In this document: positions 8,311-15,672 of the stretch, piece after piece
Layout of the letters: the number at the start of each line of letters is the position of its first letter
Numbering within the stretch: the stretch's first letter is position 1
Assembly (NCBI GenBank): GCA_947253655.1
Contig: CAMYAE010000025.1
Span: forward strand, 1 to 32,956
From: an uncultured Bacteroidales bacterium
Lineage (GTDB): Bacteria > Bacteroidota > Bacteroidia > Bacteroidales > UBA932
Direction of reading: 5' to 3'
Length of the DNA: 32,956 nt
Made by a program: the position numbers and the translations under genes
The notes under the pieces: generated by a model
Told to the model about the DNA's origin: nothing
Database searches by the model: none
The model's input: only the letters and a program-made list of their open reading frames with translations

Positions 8311-8605
8311 CCGCACGAACGACGACTCTTACGGCCTCGCTTTCTTCTTCTATTTTTACCTTTGTACCGGAAAGCCCATAATACGGAACACCTTCCGCAT
8401 CTATCCCATCGCTTCCGCCATTCCATGAGGACGGGATAACAGCATTATTGTCCTTGATCATGAGATGGTGCTTTGCGTTAAACTTCTGAAGCCTTTCCTT
8501 AAATATAAAAGCCATGAAAGCAACTGCACTGATTATAAGGCAGAAAAAAATGATAGAAGGTGCAGAACTATTGATAGATGCTGCAGAAATTTCTAAAAGG
8601 TTCAT
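8282..8605 (-). CDS. Small single-helix membrane protein, first gene of the exporter operon
   Basis: 107 residues of unknown family. One hydrophobic helix (about 15-37, IIFFCLIISAVAFMAFIF) is followed by KERLQKF, then a polar tail ending in an acidic/basic stretch (VKIEEESEAVRVVV). The positive residues after the helix suggest the C-terminus is cytoplasmic. It overlaps the ThrE large subunit and sits just behind the probable operon promoter, so it may be an accessory or assembly factor for the exporter. I do not recognise it. Confidence 0.6.
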   Translation of the reverse strand: MNLLEISAASINSSAPSIIFFCLIISAVAFMAFIFKERLQKFNAKHHLMIKDNNAVIPSSWNGGSDGIDAEGVPYYGLSGTKVKIEEESEAVRVVVRADENTSRDAA

Positions 8606-8634
8606 ATTATTTTGTCTTTAACTCTAAACAGGTG

Positions 8635-8642
8635 CGAAGATA
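8635..8642 (-). promoter_or_regulatory. Probable -7 box of the exporter/LysR operon
   Basis: The minus strand reads TATCTTCGCACC, one base from the common Bacteroidetes TAnnTTTGCACC pattern, about 30 nt before the first ATG at 8605. The -33 match is poor, which would suit activator-dependent transcription. Confidence 0.4.
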
Positions 8643-8685
8643 GAGCGGCGAGGTGATAATTTTCAGACTTTCTTATTCTTTTTTT

Positions 8686-8700
8686 CGATATGTACTATCG
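8686..8700. promoter_or_regulatory. Candidate LysR binding site
   Basis: CGATA-tgtac-TATCG is a 15-bp interrupted palindrome centred about 62 bp upstream of the predicted start of the exporter/LysR operon. That is where LysR regulators usually bind. A second inverted repeat, TTCCTT-N7-AAGGAA, lies next to it at 8702-8720. Confidence 0.35.
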
Positions 8701-8811
8701 CTTCCTTCGAATTCAAGGAATTATCAGAACTATTACTTATTATCTATTAATTAGTTTAGACGATTAATAATTTATTAAAATGAAAGTTTTAGTTAATAAT
8801 TGAAAGAAAAA

Positions 8812-8842
8812 TTTGCGGATAATATTTTAATGGCTATATTTG
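8812..8842 (+). promoter_or_regulatory. Promoter of the orphan small RNA
   Basis: TTTG at 8812-8815 and TATATTTG at 8835-8842 are separated by 19 nt, a perfect match to the primary Bacteroidetes promoter. The predicted start, near 8846-8847, is exactly where the first RNA hairpin begins. Confidence 0.6.
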
Positions 8843-8846
8843 TGGC

Positions 8847-8939
8847 AGACATACGAAAAGTGTTTTTTCATGTCTATTTGTTAAGTTCGTTTTATATACA
8901 GGGCTGCGGTTTTGGGGAAAGCTGCAGCCCTTCTTTTTT
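8847..8939 (+). ncRNA. Putative ~93-nt orphan small RNA
   Basis: Between a perfect promoter and an intrinsic terminator lies a stretch with no credible protein gene. The 5' hairpin pairs AGACAT (8847-8852) with ATGTCT (8870-8875), continuing as GAAAA (8855-8859) with TTTTC (8865-8869) across a two-base bulge and a 5-nt loop. About 25 nt of A/T-rich single strand follow, then the terminator GGGCTGC (8901-8907) with GCAGCCC (8924-8930) and TTCTTTTTT. A separate promoter downstream serves the MFS gene, so this is not simply its leader, although partial readthrough could make it an attenuator. I recognise no known RNA family in it. Confidence 0.5.
8901..8939 (+). terminator. Intrinsic terminator of the orphan small RNA
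   Basis: A 7-bp GC-rich stem (GGGCTGC with GCAGCCC) with a 16-nt loop is followed at once by TTCTTTTTT. No rightward protein gene lies upstream within the window that it could terminate. Confidence 0.65.
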
Positions 8940-8941
8940 AC

Positions 8942-8958
8942 CGTTACCGGTTGTAACG
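8942..8958. promoter_or_regulatory. Operator-like inverted repeat over the MFS promoter
   Basis: CGTTAC-cggtt-GTAACG, a 6-5-6 perfect inverted repeat, covers the -33 element (TTG at 8951-8953) of the MFS gene promoter. That placement suits repressor binding. Confidence 0.4.
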
Positions 8959-8980
8959 ATTGAAATATTTTCTAAATTTG
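8951..8980 (+). promoter_or_regulatory. Promoter of the MFS porter / ROK kinase operon
   Basis: TTG at 8951-8953, 19 nt spacer, TAAATTTG at 8973-8980. The leader to ATG 9076 would be about 90 nt. It contains an odd-centred palindrome GCACG-A-CGTGC at 9028-9038 and then A/T-rich sequence. Confidence 0.55.
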
Positions 8981-9075
8981 TAGATACGTTTATTTTGCAA
9001 GCCGAAGGCATAGTTGTTGTGACTGAGGCACGACGTGCATATATAGTATAATATTATAAACTAATACAATAAAAA

Positions 9076-10359
9076 ATGGCAAAGAAAAACAGTAACGTTC
9101 TCGCTATTGCGATTATGTTTTTCCTGTTCATGATGATTTCATTTGTGACAGGTCTCCAGAATCCTTTCGGGGTAATTGTGAAACAGCAGTTCAGCGCTAC
9201 CAACCTGATGTCACAGCTTGGCAACGCGGCTAACTTTATCGCCTATGCTTTCATGGGGCTGCCAGCAGGCTTCATACTTTCCAAGAAAGGCTATAAATTC
9301 ACTGCTCTTTCAGCAGTTACGGTAGGTTTTGTCGGCGTATGCATCACGTTCCTTTCAGGTGCTGCCGGCAGTTTCGCAATCTACCTTTTGGGAGCATTCA
9401 TCTCTGGTTTCTCAATGTGTATGCTCAATACCGTTGTCAATCCTATGCTTAACACTTTAGGTGGAGGCGGAAAGAAAGGCAACCAGCTTATACAGTTCGG
9501 CGGCTCGCTAAATTCCCTCACCGCGACTATCTGCCCTGTGTTCGTCGGTTACCTTATCGGTGATATAACCAAAAACACAAGCATTGCAGATGCCAATCCT
9601 GCATTGTTTATAGCTATGGGCGTGTTTGCACTTGCGTTCATTATCATATTCTTCTCAAATATACCGGAGCCTGAGCTTGAGGCGGCTGCCTCAAACGGTG
9701 CAAGGTCTGAGGAGAAGACTATGGACAACATCAGGGGTGCCCTTTCATACAGGCATTTCGTATTCGGAGCTATTGCAATATTCCTTTATGTAGGTGTTGA
9801 GGTAGGTATTCCTAATTTCGCAAATCTTTATATGACCTCTCCTGAGGTGGGCATAAGCGCTGCCGTTGCAGGTACTATAGTCGGCATGTATTGGTTCCTC
9901 ATGCTTTGCGGCCGTCTGGTCGGTGGGACAATCGGCGGAAAGGTGTCCAGCAAGGCTATGATGACATTCGTGGGCAGTCTCGCTGTCCTGTTCCTGCTGT
10001 TGGGCATATTCCTCGGCGATTCCTCTACCGTGAAATTCCCGGCAATAACCTCGGAACTTAGATTCTCCCTTGAGGCTATTCCTATTGCGGTAATGTTCTT
10101 TGTGCTCTGCGGCTTGTGCACTTCCGTCATGTGGGGAGCTATATTCAACTTGGCTGTAGAGGGTCTTGGAAAATACACCTCAATCGCTTCAGGTCTGTTT
10201 ATGATAATGGTTTGCGGCGGCGGCCTGCTTCCTCTGTTGCAGGGTAAGGTTGCCGATATGTCAGGCTTCCTTTCAAGCTATTGGGTTGTAGTTATAGCAG
10301 TTGTCTATATAGTATGGTTTGCCCTTGTCGGGTCAAAACCGGTAAAGAAAAACGCTTAA
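9076..10359 (+). CDS. MFS sugar porter, FucP/glucose-galactose type
   Basis: A 427-residue, 12-helix major facilitator protein. The opening helix region FVTGLQNPFGVIVKQQF followed by GNAANFIAYAFMGLPAGFIL resembles the FucP/GluP sugar:proton symporters. LSKKGYKF at the loop between helices 2 and 3 and NTVVNPMLNTLGGGGKKG before helix 5 also fit. The gene is followed after 10 nt by a ROK sugar kinase, a common uptake-plus-phosphorylation pair, so glucose or a related hexose or amino sugar is the likely substrate. The exact sugar is inferred. It lies downstream of an orphan small RNA and an operator-like repeat. Confidence 0.85.
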   Translation: MAKKNSNVLAIAIMFFLFMMISFVTGLQNPFGVIVKQQFSATNLMSQLGNAANFIAYAFMGLPAGFILSKKGYKFTALSAVTVGFVGVCITFLSGAAGSFAIYLLGAFISGFSMCMLNTVVNPMLNTLGGGGKKGNQLIQFGGSLNSLTATICPVFVGYLIGDITKNTSIADANPALFIAMGVFALAFIIIFFSNIPEPELEAAASNGARSEEKTMDNIRGALSYRHFVFGAIAIFLYVGVEVGIPNFANLYMTSPEVGISAAVAGTIVGMYWFLMLCGRLVGGTIGGKVSSKAMMTFVGSLAVLFLLLGIFLGDSSTVKFPAITSELRFSLEAIPIAVMFFVLCGLCTSVMWGAIFNLAVEGLGKYTSIASGLFMIMVCGGGLLPLLQGKVADMSGFLSSYWVVVIAVVYIVWFALVGSKPVKKNA

Positions 10360-10369
10360 ATATAATATA

Positions 10370-11329
10370 ATGACACAGGATTTTGTTGTAGGAATTGATG
10401 TAGGCGGCCAGACCACAAAGTGCGGTGTAGTTGATGCCAGAGGCACTGTGTTGGCACAGACTGTGATACGTACAGACACTTATACGGACGTTGAGCCATA
10501 TATTGCCGAGCTCGCAGAGGCCCTTAATCGGGTCATAAAAGAGGCAGGAGCCGAGGGCGTTGTCAGAGGCATAGGCGTCGGAGCCCCGAACGGCAACTAT
10601 TATACGGGTGACGTAGAAAATGCTGTAAATATCACGTGGGGAGGCTCTAAGACAATACATTTTGCAAAACTTCTGTCGGAGCAGATGAATGGCATTCCGG
10701 TATCCCTCACAAATGATGCAAATGCTGCTGCTATGGGGGAAATGACCTACGGGGCAGCAAGAGGAATGAAAAATTTCATCATGATTACATTAGGAACAGG
10801 TGTGGGCAGCGGTATTATCATAAACGGGGAAGTGGTGTACGGCCATGACGGTTTTGCGGGAGAGCTTGGACACACTTGTGCCGTGCGTCAAAATGGCCGT
10901 CAGTGCAATTGCGGCAAGACAGGCTGTCTTGAGACTTATTGCTCAGCTATAGGAGTGGCCAGAACGGCTCGTGAGTGGCTGGATATGAGCGATGAGCCTT
11001 CTTCTTTGAGGAGCCTCGACAAGATAACATCCAAAGATGTTTACGACGCAGCCAAGGAAGGGGATAAAATGGCAATAAAGATATTCGATTACACCGGAAC
11101 TCTTTTAGGCCGCTCATTCGCTGATTTTATTGCTTTCAGTGCTCCTGAGGCCATTGTGCTTTTCGGAGGCTTAGCCAGGGCAAAGGATTTCCTTCGTGGT
11201 CCGATAGAAAAGGCTATGAATGAGAATGTCCTGCATCTTTGGAAGAATAAGGTAAAGATTGTCTTCTCACAGCTCAAGGAGTCCGATGCCGCCATTCTCG
11301 GTGCTTCAGCCCTTGCATGGGAATTGTAG
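10370..11329 (+). CDS. ROK-family sugar kinase (glucokinase-like)
   Basis: A 319-residue cytoplasmic kinase that phosphorylates hexoses with ATP. Seen: the N-terminal phosphate loop GIDVGGQTTKCGVV (residues 8-21), LTNDANAAAMGE with catalytic Asp116, the phosphate-2 loop LGTGVGSGI, and GELGHT followed by the zinc motif CNCGKTGCLETYC (Cys179, Cys181, Cys186, with His168). There is no N-terminal helix-turn-helix, so it is an enzyme and not a NagC-type repressor. Its partner upstream is the sugar porter. Glucokinase is the most likely activity; N-acetylmannosamine or other hexose kinases share these motifs. Confidence 0.88.
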   Translation: MTQDFVVGIDVGGQTTKCGVVDARGTVLAQTVIRTDTYTDVEPYIAELAEALNRVIKEAGAEGVVRGIGVGAPNGNYYTGDVENAVNITWGGSKTIHFAKLLSEQMNGIPVSLTNDANAAAMGEMTYGAARGMKNFIMITLGTGVGSGIIINGEVVYGHDGFAGELGHTCAVRQNGRQCNCGKTGCLETYCSAIGVARTAREWLDMSDEPSSLRSLDKITSKDVYDAAKEGDKMAIKIFDYTGTLLGRSFADFIAFSAPEAIVLFGGLARAKDFLRGPIEKAMNENVLHLWKNKVKIVFSQLKESDAAILGASALAWEL

Positions 11330-11358
11330 AAAAGGCCGCGAGGCCTCCTTATAAATGA

Positions 11359-11392
11359 AAAACCGGTGACCGCGAAACAGGCCACCGGTTTT
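11359..11392. terminator. Bidirectional terminator between ROK kinase and DUF1015 genes
   Basis: AAAACCGGTG (11359-11368) pairs with CACCGGTTTT (11383-11392), a 10-bp stem with A tract on one side and T tract on the other, between two convergent genes. A smaller AGGCC-GCGA-GGCCT hairpin precedes it near 11333-11346. Confidence 0.75.
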
Positions 11393-11410
11393 AATATATA
11401 GGACACCCTA

Positions 11411-12652
11411 TTAAATCAGGCTGTGGATTGCGAGGCCTGAGCGTAGTTTAGGCTCGAACCATGTCGTCTTAGGTGGCATGATGTTGCCGCTGTCTGCAAT
11501 CGCAATAAGCTGCTCCATAGACACTGGATAAAGGGCAAAGGCCACTTTCATTTCTCCGCTGTCTACCCTGCGTGACAACTCCTCCAAGCCTCTGATTCCG
11601 CCTACGAAATCAATACGCTTGTCGGTACGCAAGTCTTTGATACCTAATATCTTGTCGAGTACTAAATTGGACAGGATAGTGACATCCAAGACCCCTATTG
11701 GGTCATTGTCGTCATATCTGCCGGCCTTGGCTTCGAGGCTGTACCATTTCCCCTCCAGATACATGGAAAAATCGTGCAGGTGTTTCGGATGATATACCTC
11801 CGTCCCTTCTTCCGTGACATTGAAGTCCGCTTCCAAAGCTTTCAACAGTCCTGCGGCATCCAATCCGTTCAGGTCTTTCACCACCCTGTTGTAGTCCAGA
11901 ATTTTCAACTGACTCTCAGGGAAGCATACAGCCATGAAATAGTTGTATTCCTCCTTGCCAGTATGATTAGGATTGGCCGCTCTTTTCTCAGCGCCGACCC
12001 TGGCTGCTGCGGCTGTCCTATGGTGGCCGTCAGCCACATAGAATGCGTCTATCCTGTCCGTGAATATGGCTGTAATTCTGTCAATTACTGACGGATCCGT
12101 TATCGGCCAGAAAGTGTGCCCGAAATTGTTTTCATCTATGAAATCATATTCCGGTTTTTCCAAAACGGCCTTGGCGACAATGTCGTTCAGCTCCGCATTA
12201 TCCTTGTATGCAAAGAAAACAGGCTCGATATTGGCATTCTGGATGCGCACATGCACCATTCTGTCATCTTCCTTATCCTTGCGGGTAAGCTCATGCTTTT
12301 TGATTTTGCCTTCGGCATAATCGTCAGTATGTGCGCAGAGCACCAAACCGTATTGTGTACGTCCGTCCATTGTCTGGGCATAGACATAGTAGCACTCCTT
12401 ACCGTCTTTTACCAGCCAGCCTTTCTTCTGCCATTCCTTGAAATTGGCGACAGCCTTGTCATAGACCCTCTCGTCATGGTCAGGCAGGATAGGATCGAAA
12501 TCTATTTCAGGTTTTGTTATATGTAGAAGGGACTTTTCTCCGGCCATTGTTTTGGCCTCCTCCGAGTTGAGCACATCGTAAGGAGGGGCGGCCACTTCCG
12601 TAACTATGTTTTTCGGAGGCCTGATAGCCGCAAAAGGTTTTACTCTTACCAT
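11411..12652 (-). CDS. DUF1015 family protein
   Basis: A 413-residue soluble protein. The opening MVRVKPFAAIRPPKN and AAPPYDVLN, the central FYVADGHHRTAAAARVG and the closing LYPVSMEQLIAIADSGNIMP and PPKTTWFEPKLRSGL are typical DUF1015 signatures. The GHHRTAAA segment resembles ParB/sulfiredoxin-like nucleotide-binding motifs, but the activity is unknown. It ends a serC-serA-DUF1015 gene order, only 3 nt after serA. I recall this neighbourhood being common in Bacteroidota, which points to a link with serine metabolism. Confidence 0.85.
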   Translation of the reverse strand: MVRVKPFAAIRPPKNIVTEVAAPPYDVLNSEEAKTMAGEKSLLHITKPEIDFDPILPDHDERVYDKAVANFKEWQKKGWLVKDGKECYYVYAQTMDGRTQYGLVLCAHTDDYAEGKIKKHELTRKDKEDDRMVHVRIQNANIEPVFFAYKDNAELNDIVAKAVLEKPEYDFIDENNFGHTFWPITDPSVIDRITAIFTDRIDAFYVADGHHRTAAAARVGAEKRAANPNHTGKEEYNYFMAVCFPESQLKILDYNRVVKDLNGLDAAGLLKALEADFNVTEEGTEVYHPKHLHDFSMYLEGKWYSLEAKAGRYDDNDPIGVLDVTILSNLVLDKILGIKDLRTDKRIDFVGGIRGLEELSRRVDSGEMKVAFALYPVSMEQLIAIADSGNIMPPKTTWFEPKLRSGLAIHSLI

Positions 12653-12655
12653 ATT

Positions 12656-13576
12656 TTATTTGTTTACCTGGAACTTGGTGTTCCCCGTTTCGAAGAAATC
12701 AACAACCTGACGTGCAGCTGCAAGCCCGGCGTTCAGATTGGCCTCGGCAGTCTGGGCACCCATTTTCTTAGGGGTGGCGAACACCCTCGAACCGAATTTC
12801 TCTTTAAGCTCGTTAATGTTGCCGGGAGCCACGTCCGTTATATATTTGAGGTCCTGTCTTTCTTCAAGAGCCTTTGCCAGACCTGTTTCGTCAATCACTT
12901 CCTTGCGTGCTGTGTTTACAAGGCAAGCACCCTCCGGCATCTTGGTAATAAGATCATAGCCTATTGAGCCTATGGTCTCAGGGGTGGCCGGTATATGGAT
13001 TGAAACGAAATCGCAAGATGAGTAGAGATCCTCTATAGATCTGGCAGGAGCGGCCCCGGCTTCGACTATCTTAGCTGCCGGAATGAACGGGTCGATCGCC
13101 ATAACTGACATGCCAAGCGCACTTGCTTTCTTGCCGACGAGCCGGCCGACATGGCCGAAAGCCTGTATACCCACCTTTTTGCCGCTAATCTCGCAGCCGG
13201 TAGACGGTGTGAATTGGTTTCTGCTCATGAATATCATCATGGCTATTGCAAGCTCGGCAACGGCATTTGAGTTCTGCCCCGGAGTGTTCATGACCACAAT
13301 GTTGTTTTTGGTGGCGGCTTTAAGGTCTACGTTGTCGTATCCTGCACCTGCACGTACTATAATTTTAAGATTAGGAGCCGCATTGATGACTTCCTGGGTA
13401 ATTTTATCGGAACGAATGATAAGAGCATCCACATCAAGCACGGCCTTAATCAGTTCGTCACTGTCCTTATATTTTTCCAATAATAGTAACTGATGTCCGG
13501 CTTTTTCCACAATATCTCTAATACCGGCCACAGCAACTGCTGCAAACGGTTTTTGTGTTGCAACTAAAATTTTCAT
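12656..13576 (-). CDS. serA: D-3-phosphoglycerate dehydrogenase, short form
   Basis: The first enzyme of serine synthesis, oxidising 3-phosphoglycerate to 3-phosphohydroxypyruvate with NAD. At 306 residues it has the substrate and NAD domains only, with no C-terminal ACT domain, so no classical serine feedback site. Seen: VRAGAGYDNVDL (74-85), MNTPGQNSNAVAE (96-108), the NAD-binding AFGHVGRLVGKK (139-150) and NTARKEV with catalytic Arg224. The usual Glu-Pro and TPH-x-GxxT segment is replaced by PGNINEL and FATPKKMGAQT (267-276), so the standard catalytic His is a Lys. From memory this is characteristic of the Bacteroidota form. It follows serC. Confidence 0.9.
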   Translation of the reverse strand: MKILVATQKPFAAVAVAGIRDIVEKAGHQLLLLEKYKDSDELIKAVLDVDALIIRSDKITQEVINAAPNLKIIVRAGAGYDNVDLKAATKNNIVVMNTPGQNSNAVAELAIAMMIFMSRNQFTPSTGCEISGKKVGIQAFGHVGRLVGKKASALGMSVMAIDPFIPAAKIVEAGAAPARSIEDLYSSCDFVSIHIPATPETIGSIGYDLITKMPEGACLVNTARKEVIDETGLAKALEERQDLKYITDVAPGNINELKEKFGSRVFATPKKMGAQTAEANLNAGLAAARQVVDFFETGNTKFQVNK

Positions 13577-13605
13577 AATGTTATAGATTTGAATTTGTTA
13601 TGAAC

Positions 13606-14679
13606 CTATTTCTTTAGTGTTTCAAATTCCTGCATACAAGCCACCAGAGCTTCTACGTCTTCTTTCTTGCATGCATTGTAGATTGAGGCGCGGAAGCCGC
13701 CCACTGAGCGGTGTCCCTTTATGCCGACCATGCCGCGTTCTTTTGCGAAAGCCAGGAATTCGTCCTGAAGGGCTTCATGACCCGGAGCCATGACGAAGCA
13801 GACGTTCATTATTGAACGGTCTTCTTTAGCTGCTGTCCCTACGAACATGGAGTTCCTGTCGATTTCATTGTAAAGTATGGCTGCTTTCTCTTCGTCTATC
13901 TTTTGTATAGCCTTCAGGCCTCCGATACCTTTCAGCCATTTCAGAGTCTCGTTCATTACATAAATCGAGAATACCGGAGGGGTGTTGAACATAGAGCCTT
14001 TTTCTATATGTGTTCTGTAGTCAAGCATTGTAGGTATATGCCTGCTGACTTTGCCGAGTAGGTCTTTACGGACAATGGCGAATATCGTACCGGCAGGGCC
14101 TACGTTCTTCTGTGCACCGCCATAGATGAGAGCATATTTGCTGACATCCACAGGACGGGACATAATATCAGATGACATATCTGCGATAAGCGGAACAGGG
14201 CAATCTATATCTTCTCTTATTTCCGTACCGTAAATGGTGTTGTTGGTGGTGATATGGAAATAATCTATATCAGTAGGGATTTTGTAGCCTTTCGGGATAT
14301 AACTGTAGTTCTTGTCTGCAGAGCTGGCAATGGCGTATGCCTCACCTATACCTTGAGCCTCTTTGAGTGCCTTTTTCGCCCAAACACCTGTCTCAAGATA
14401 TGCAGCCTTGTTTTCGAGATAATTCATTGCAACATACAGGAACTGCAGGCTTGCGCCTCCGCCAAGGAACAGAACTTCGTGAGTGTCAGGAATATTCAGC
14501 AGTTCTTTCCATAGAGAACGGCATTCATCCATAACAGCTTCCCATTCCTTGGATCTGTGTGAAACTGAAAGTACAGAGATGCCTGTACCTTTGAAATCCT
14601 TTAGAGCAGCAATCGCATTGTCTATTGCCTGCTGAGGCAGGATACATGGGCCTGCATTGAAGACATGAATCTTGGACAT
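13606..14679 (-). CDS. serC: Phosphoserine aminotransferase
   Basis: A 357-residue PLP enzyme converting 3-phosphohydroxypyruvate and glutamate to phosphoserine. Seen: the opening HVFNAGPCILPQ, SVSHRSKEW, FLGGGASLQF (71-80) for phosphate binding, ADMSSDIMSRP (167-176) and GGAQKNVGPAG with the Schiff-base Lys191. Length is normal for SerC. It lies 29 nt upstream of serA on the same strand, giving two consecutive steps of the pathway in one transcript. The third enzyme, SerB, is not in the window. SerC may also serve pyridoxal phosphate synthesis. Confidence 0.95.
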   Translation of the reverse strand: MSKIHVFNAGPCILPQQAIDNAIAALKDFKGTGISVLSVSHRSKEWEAVMDECRSLWKELLNIPDTHEVLFLGGGASLQFLYVAMNYLENKAAYLETGVWAKKALKEAQGIGEAYAIASSADKNYSYIPKGYKIPTDIDYFHITTNNTIYGTEIREDIDCPVPLIADMSSDIMSRPVDVSKYALIYGGAQKNVGPAGTIFAIVRKDLLGKVSRHIPTMLDYRTHIEKGSMFNTPPVFSIYVMNETLKWLKGIGGLKAIQKIDEEKAAILYNEIDRNSMFVGTAAKEDRSIMNVCFVMAPGHEALQDEFLAFAKERGMVGIKGHRSVGGFRASIYNACKKEDVEALVACMQEFETLKK

Positions 14680-14750
14680 ATCAATTATTAAGTGAAATTA
14701 AAAATATAGTTATGATTATCTTTAATAATCGTTGTAAATATAATATTTTT

Positions 14751-15656
14751 TTATCTATATCCCAATAAATATGAAATAACTGCCATTCTTACATACATAC
14801 CGTTCTGAGCCTGACGAAAATAATAGGCATAGGGGGTGTCGTCAACATCCGTGGCGATTTCCGTGACCCGTGGAAGCGGGTGCAGAATTTTCATATTCGG
14901 GCGTACTCCATTTAGCATGGAGGCTGTAAGCCTGTAGGTGTCCTTAACCTTGTCATATTCCTCTTTTGAAAGGAATCTTTCCTGCTGTACCCTTGTCATG
15001 TAAAGAATATCGCAGTTGTCAAGATTGGACTGCAAATCGGAAGCTTCGGTGTAGGCTATCCCTTTGTTGTCAAGGTAGTCTAAATATTTTTGCGGCATCC
15101 GCAGTTCCTCAGGTGAAATGAATGAAAATGTCGGATTGAAATCTGACATTGCTTCTGACAGGGAGTGTACTGTCCTTCCGTAGCGCAAATCGCCTACCAT
15201 ATTGATATTCAGGTTGTCAAGTCGGCCTTGCGTCTGAAGTATCGAGAACATGTCCAAAAGGGTCTGCGTAGGGTGCTGGTTGGCTCCGTCTCCTGCGTTT
15301 ACGACCGGAACCGAAGACACTTTTGCTGCGATTTCGGCAGCCCCTTCCATAGGGTGTCGCATTACAATCATATCTACATAACCGGAAGCAATTCTGATAG
15401 TGTCCTCTAATGTCTCGCCTTTGCTTACGCTCGTGTTCTTTGCATCCGGGAAGCCGATCACCCTGGCTCCGAGCCGGTTCACGGCAGTTTCAAATGAAAG
15501 TCTTGTCCTTGTAGACGGCTCGAAGAAAAGGCATGCGATTACTTTCCCTGAAAGGAAATCCTGTTCCCTGTTCGCTTCGAATTCTTTTGCTACATCAAGA
15601 ATATGCAGGATCTCCTCTTTGGAGAAATCCTGAATGGAAATTAAACTTTTAGACAT
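14751..15656 (-). CDS. pyrB: Aspartate carbamoyltransferase, catalytic chain
   Basis: The committed step of pyrimidine synthesis, joining carbamoyl phosphate and aspartate. 301 residues. Seen: FEPSTRTRLSFETA with the STRTR carbamoyl-phosphate loop (48-52), the SVSKGET loop (76-82), HPTQTLLDMF (128-137), RYGRTVHSL and HPLPRVTEI. The regulatory chain gene pyrI is not adjacent: a 71-bp A/T-rich gap and then serC follow. It begins 16 nt after the IMPACT-family gene. If pyrI is absent from the genome the enzyme would lack CTP control, but pyrI may lie elsewhere. Confidence 0.95.
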   Translation of the reverse strand: MSKSLISIQDFSKEEILHILDVAKEFEANREQDFLSGKVIACLFFEPSTRTRLSFETAVNRLGARVIGFPDAKNTSVSKGETLEDTIRIASGYVDMIVMRHPMEGAAEIAAKVSSVPVVNAGDGANQHPTQTLLDMFSILQTQGRLDNLNINMVGDLRYGRTVHSLSEAMSDFNPTFSFISPEELRMPQKYLDYLDNKGIAYTEASDLQSNLDNCDILYMTRVQQERFLSKEEYDKVKDTYRLTASMLNGVRPNMKILHPLPRVTEIATDVDDTPYAYYFRQAQNGMYVRMAVISYLLGYR

Positions 15657-15672
15657 AATTCATTAAGTTCTT

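Noticed and set aside
8800..9051. 83-residue rightward frame in the intergenic region
   Set aside because: It runs through a strong intrinsic terminator and two promoter boxes, has no recognisable domain and lacks a ribosome-binding site. The small-RNA reading explains the stretch better.
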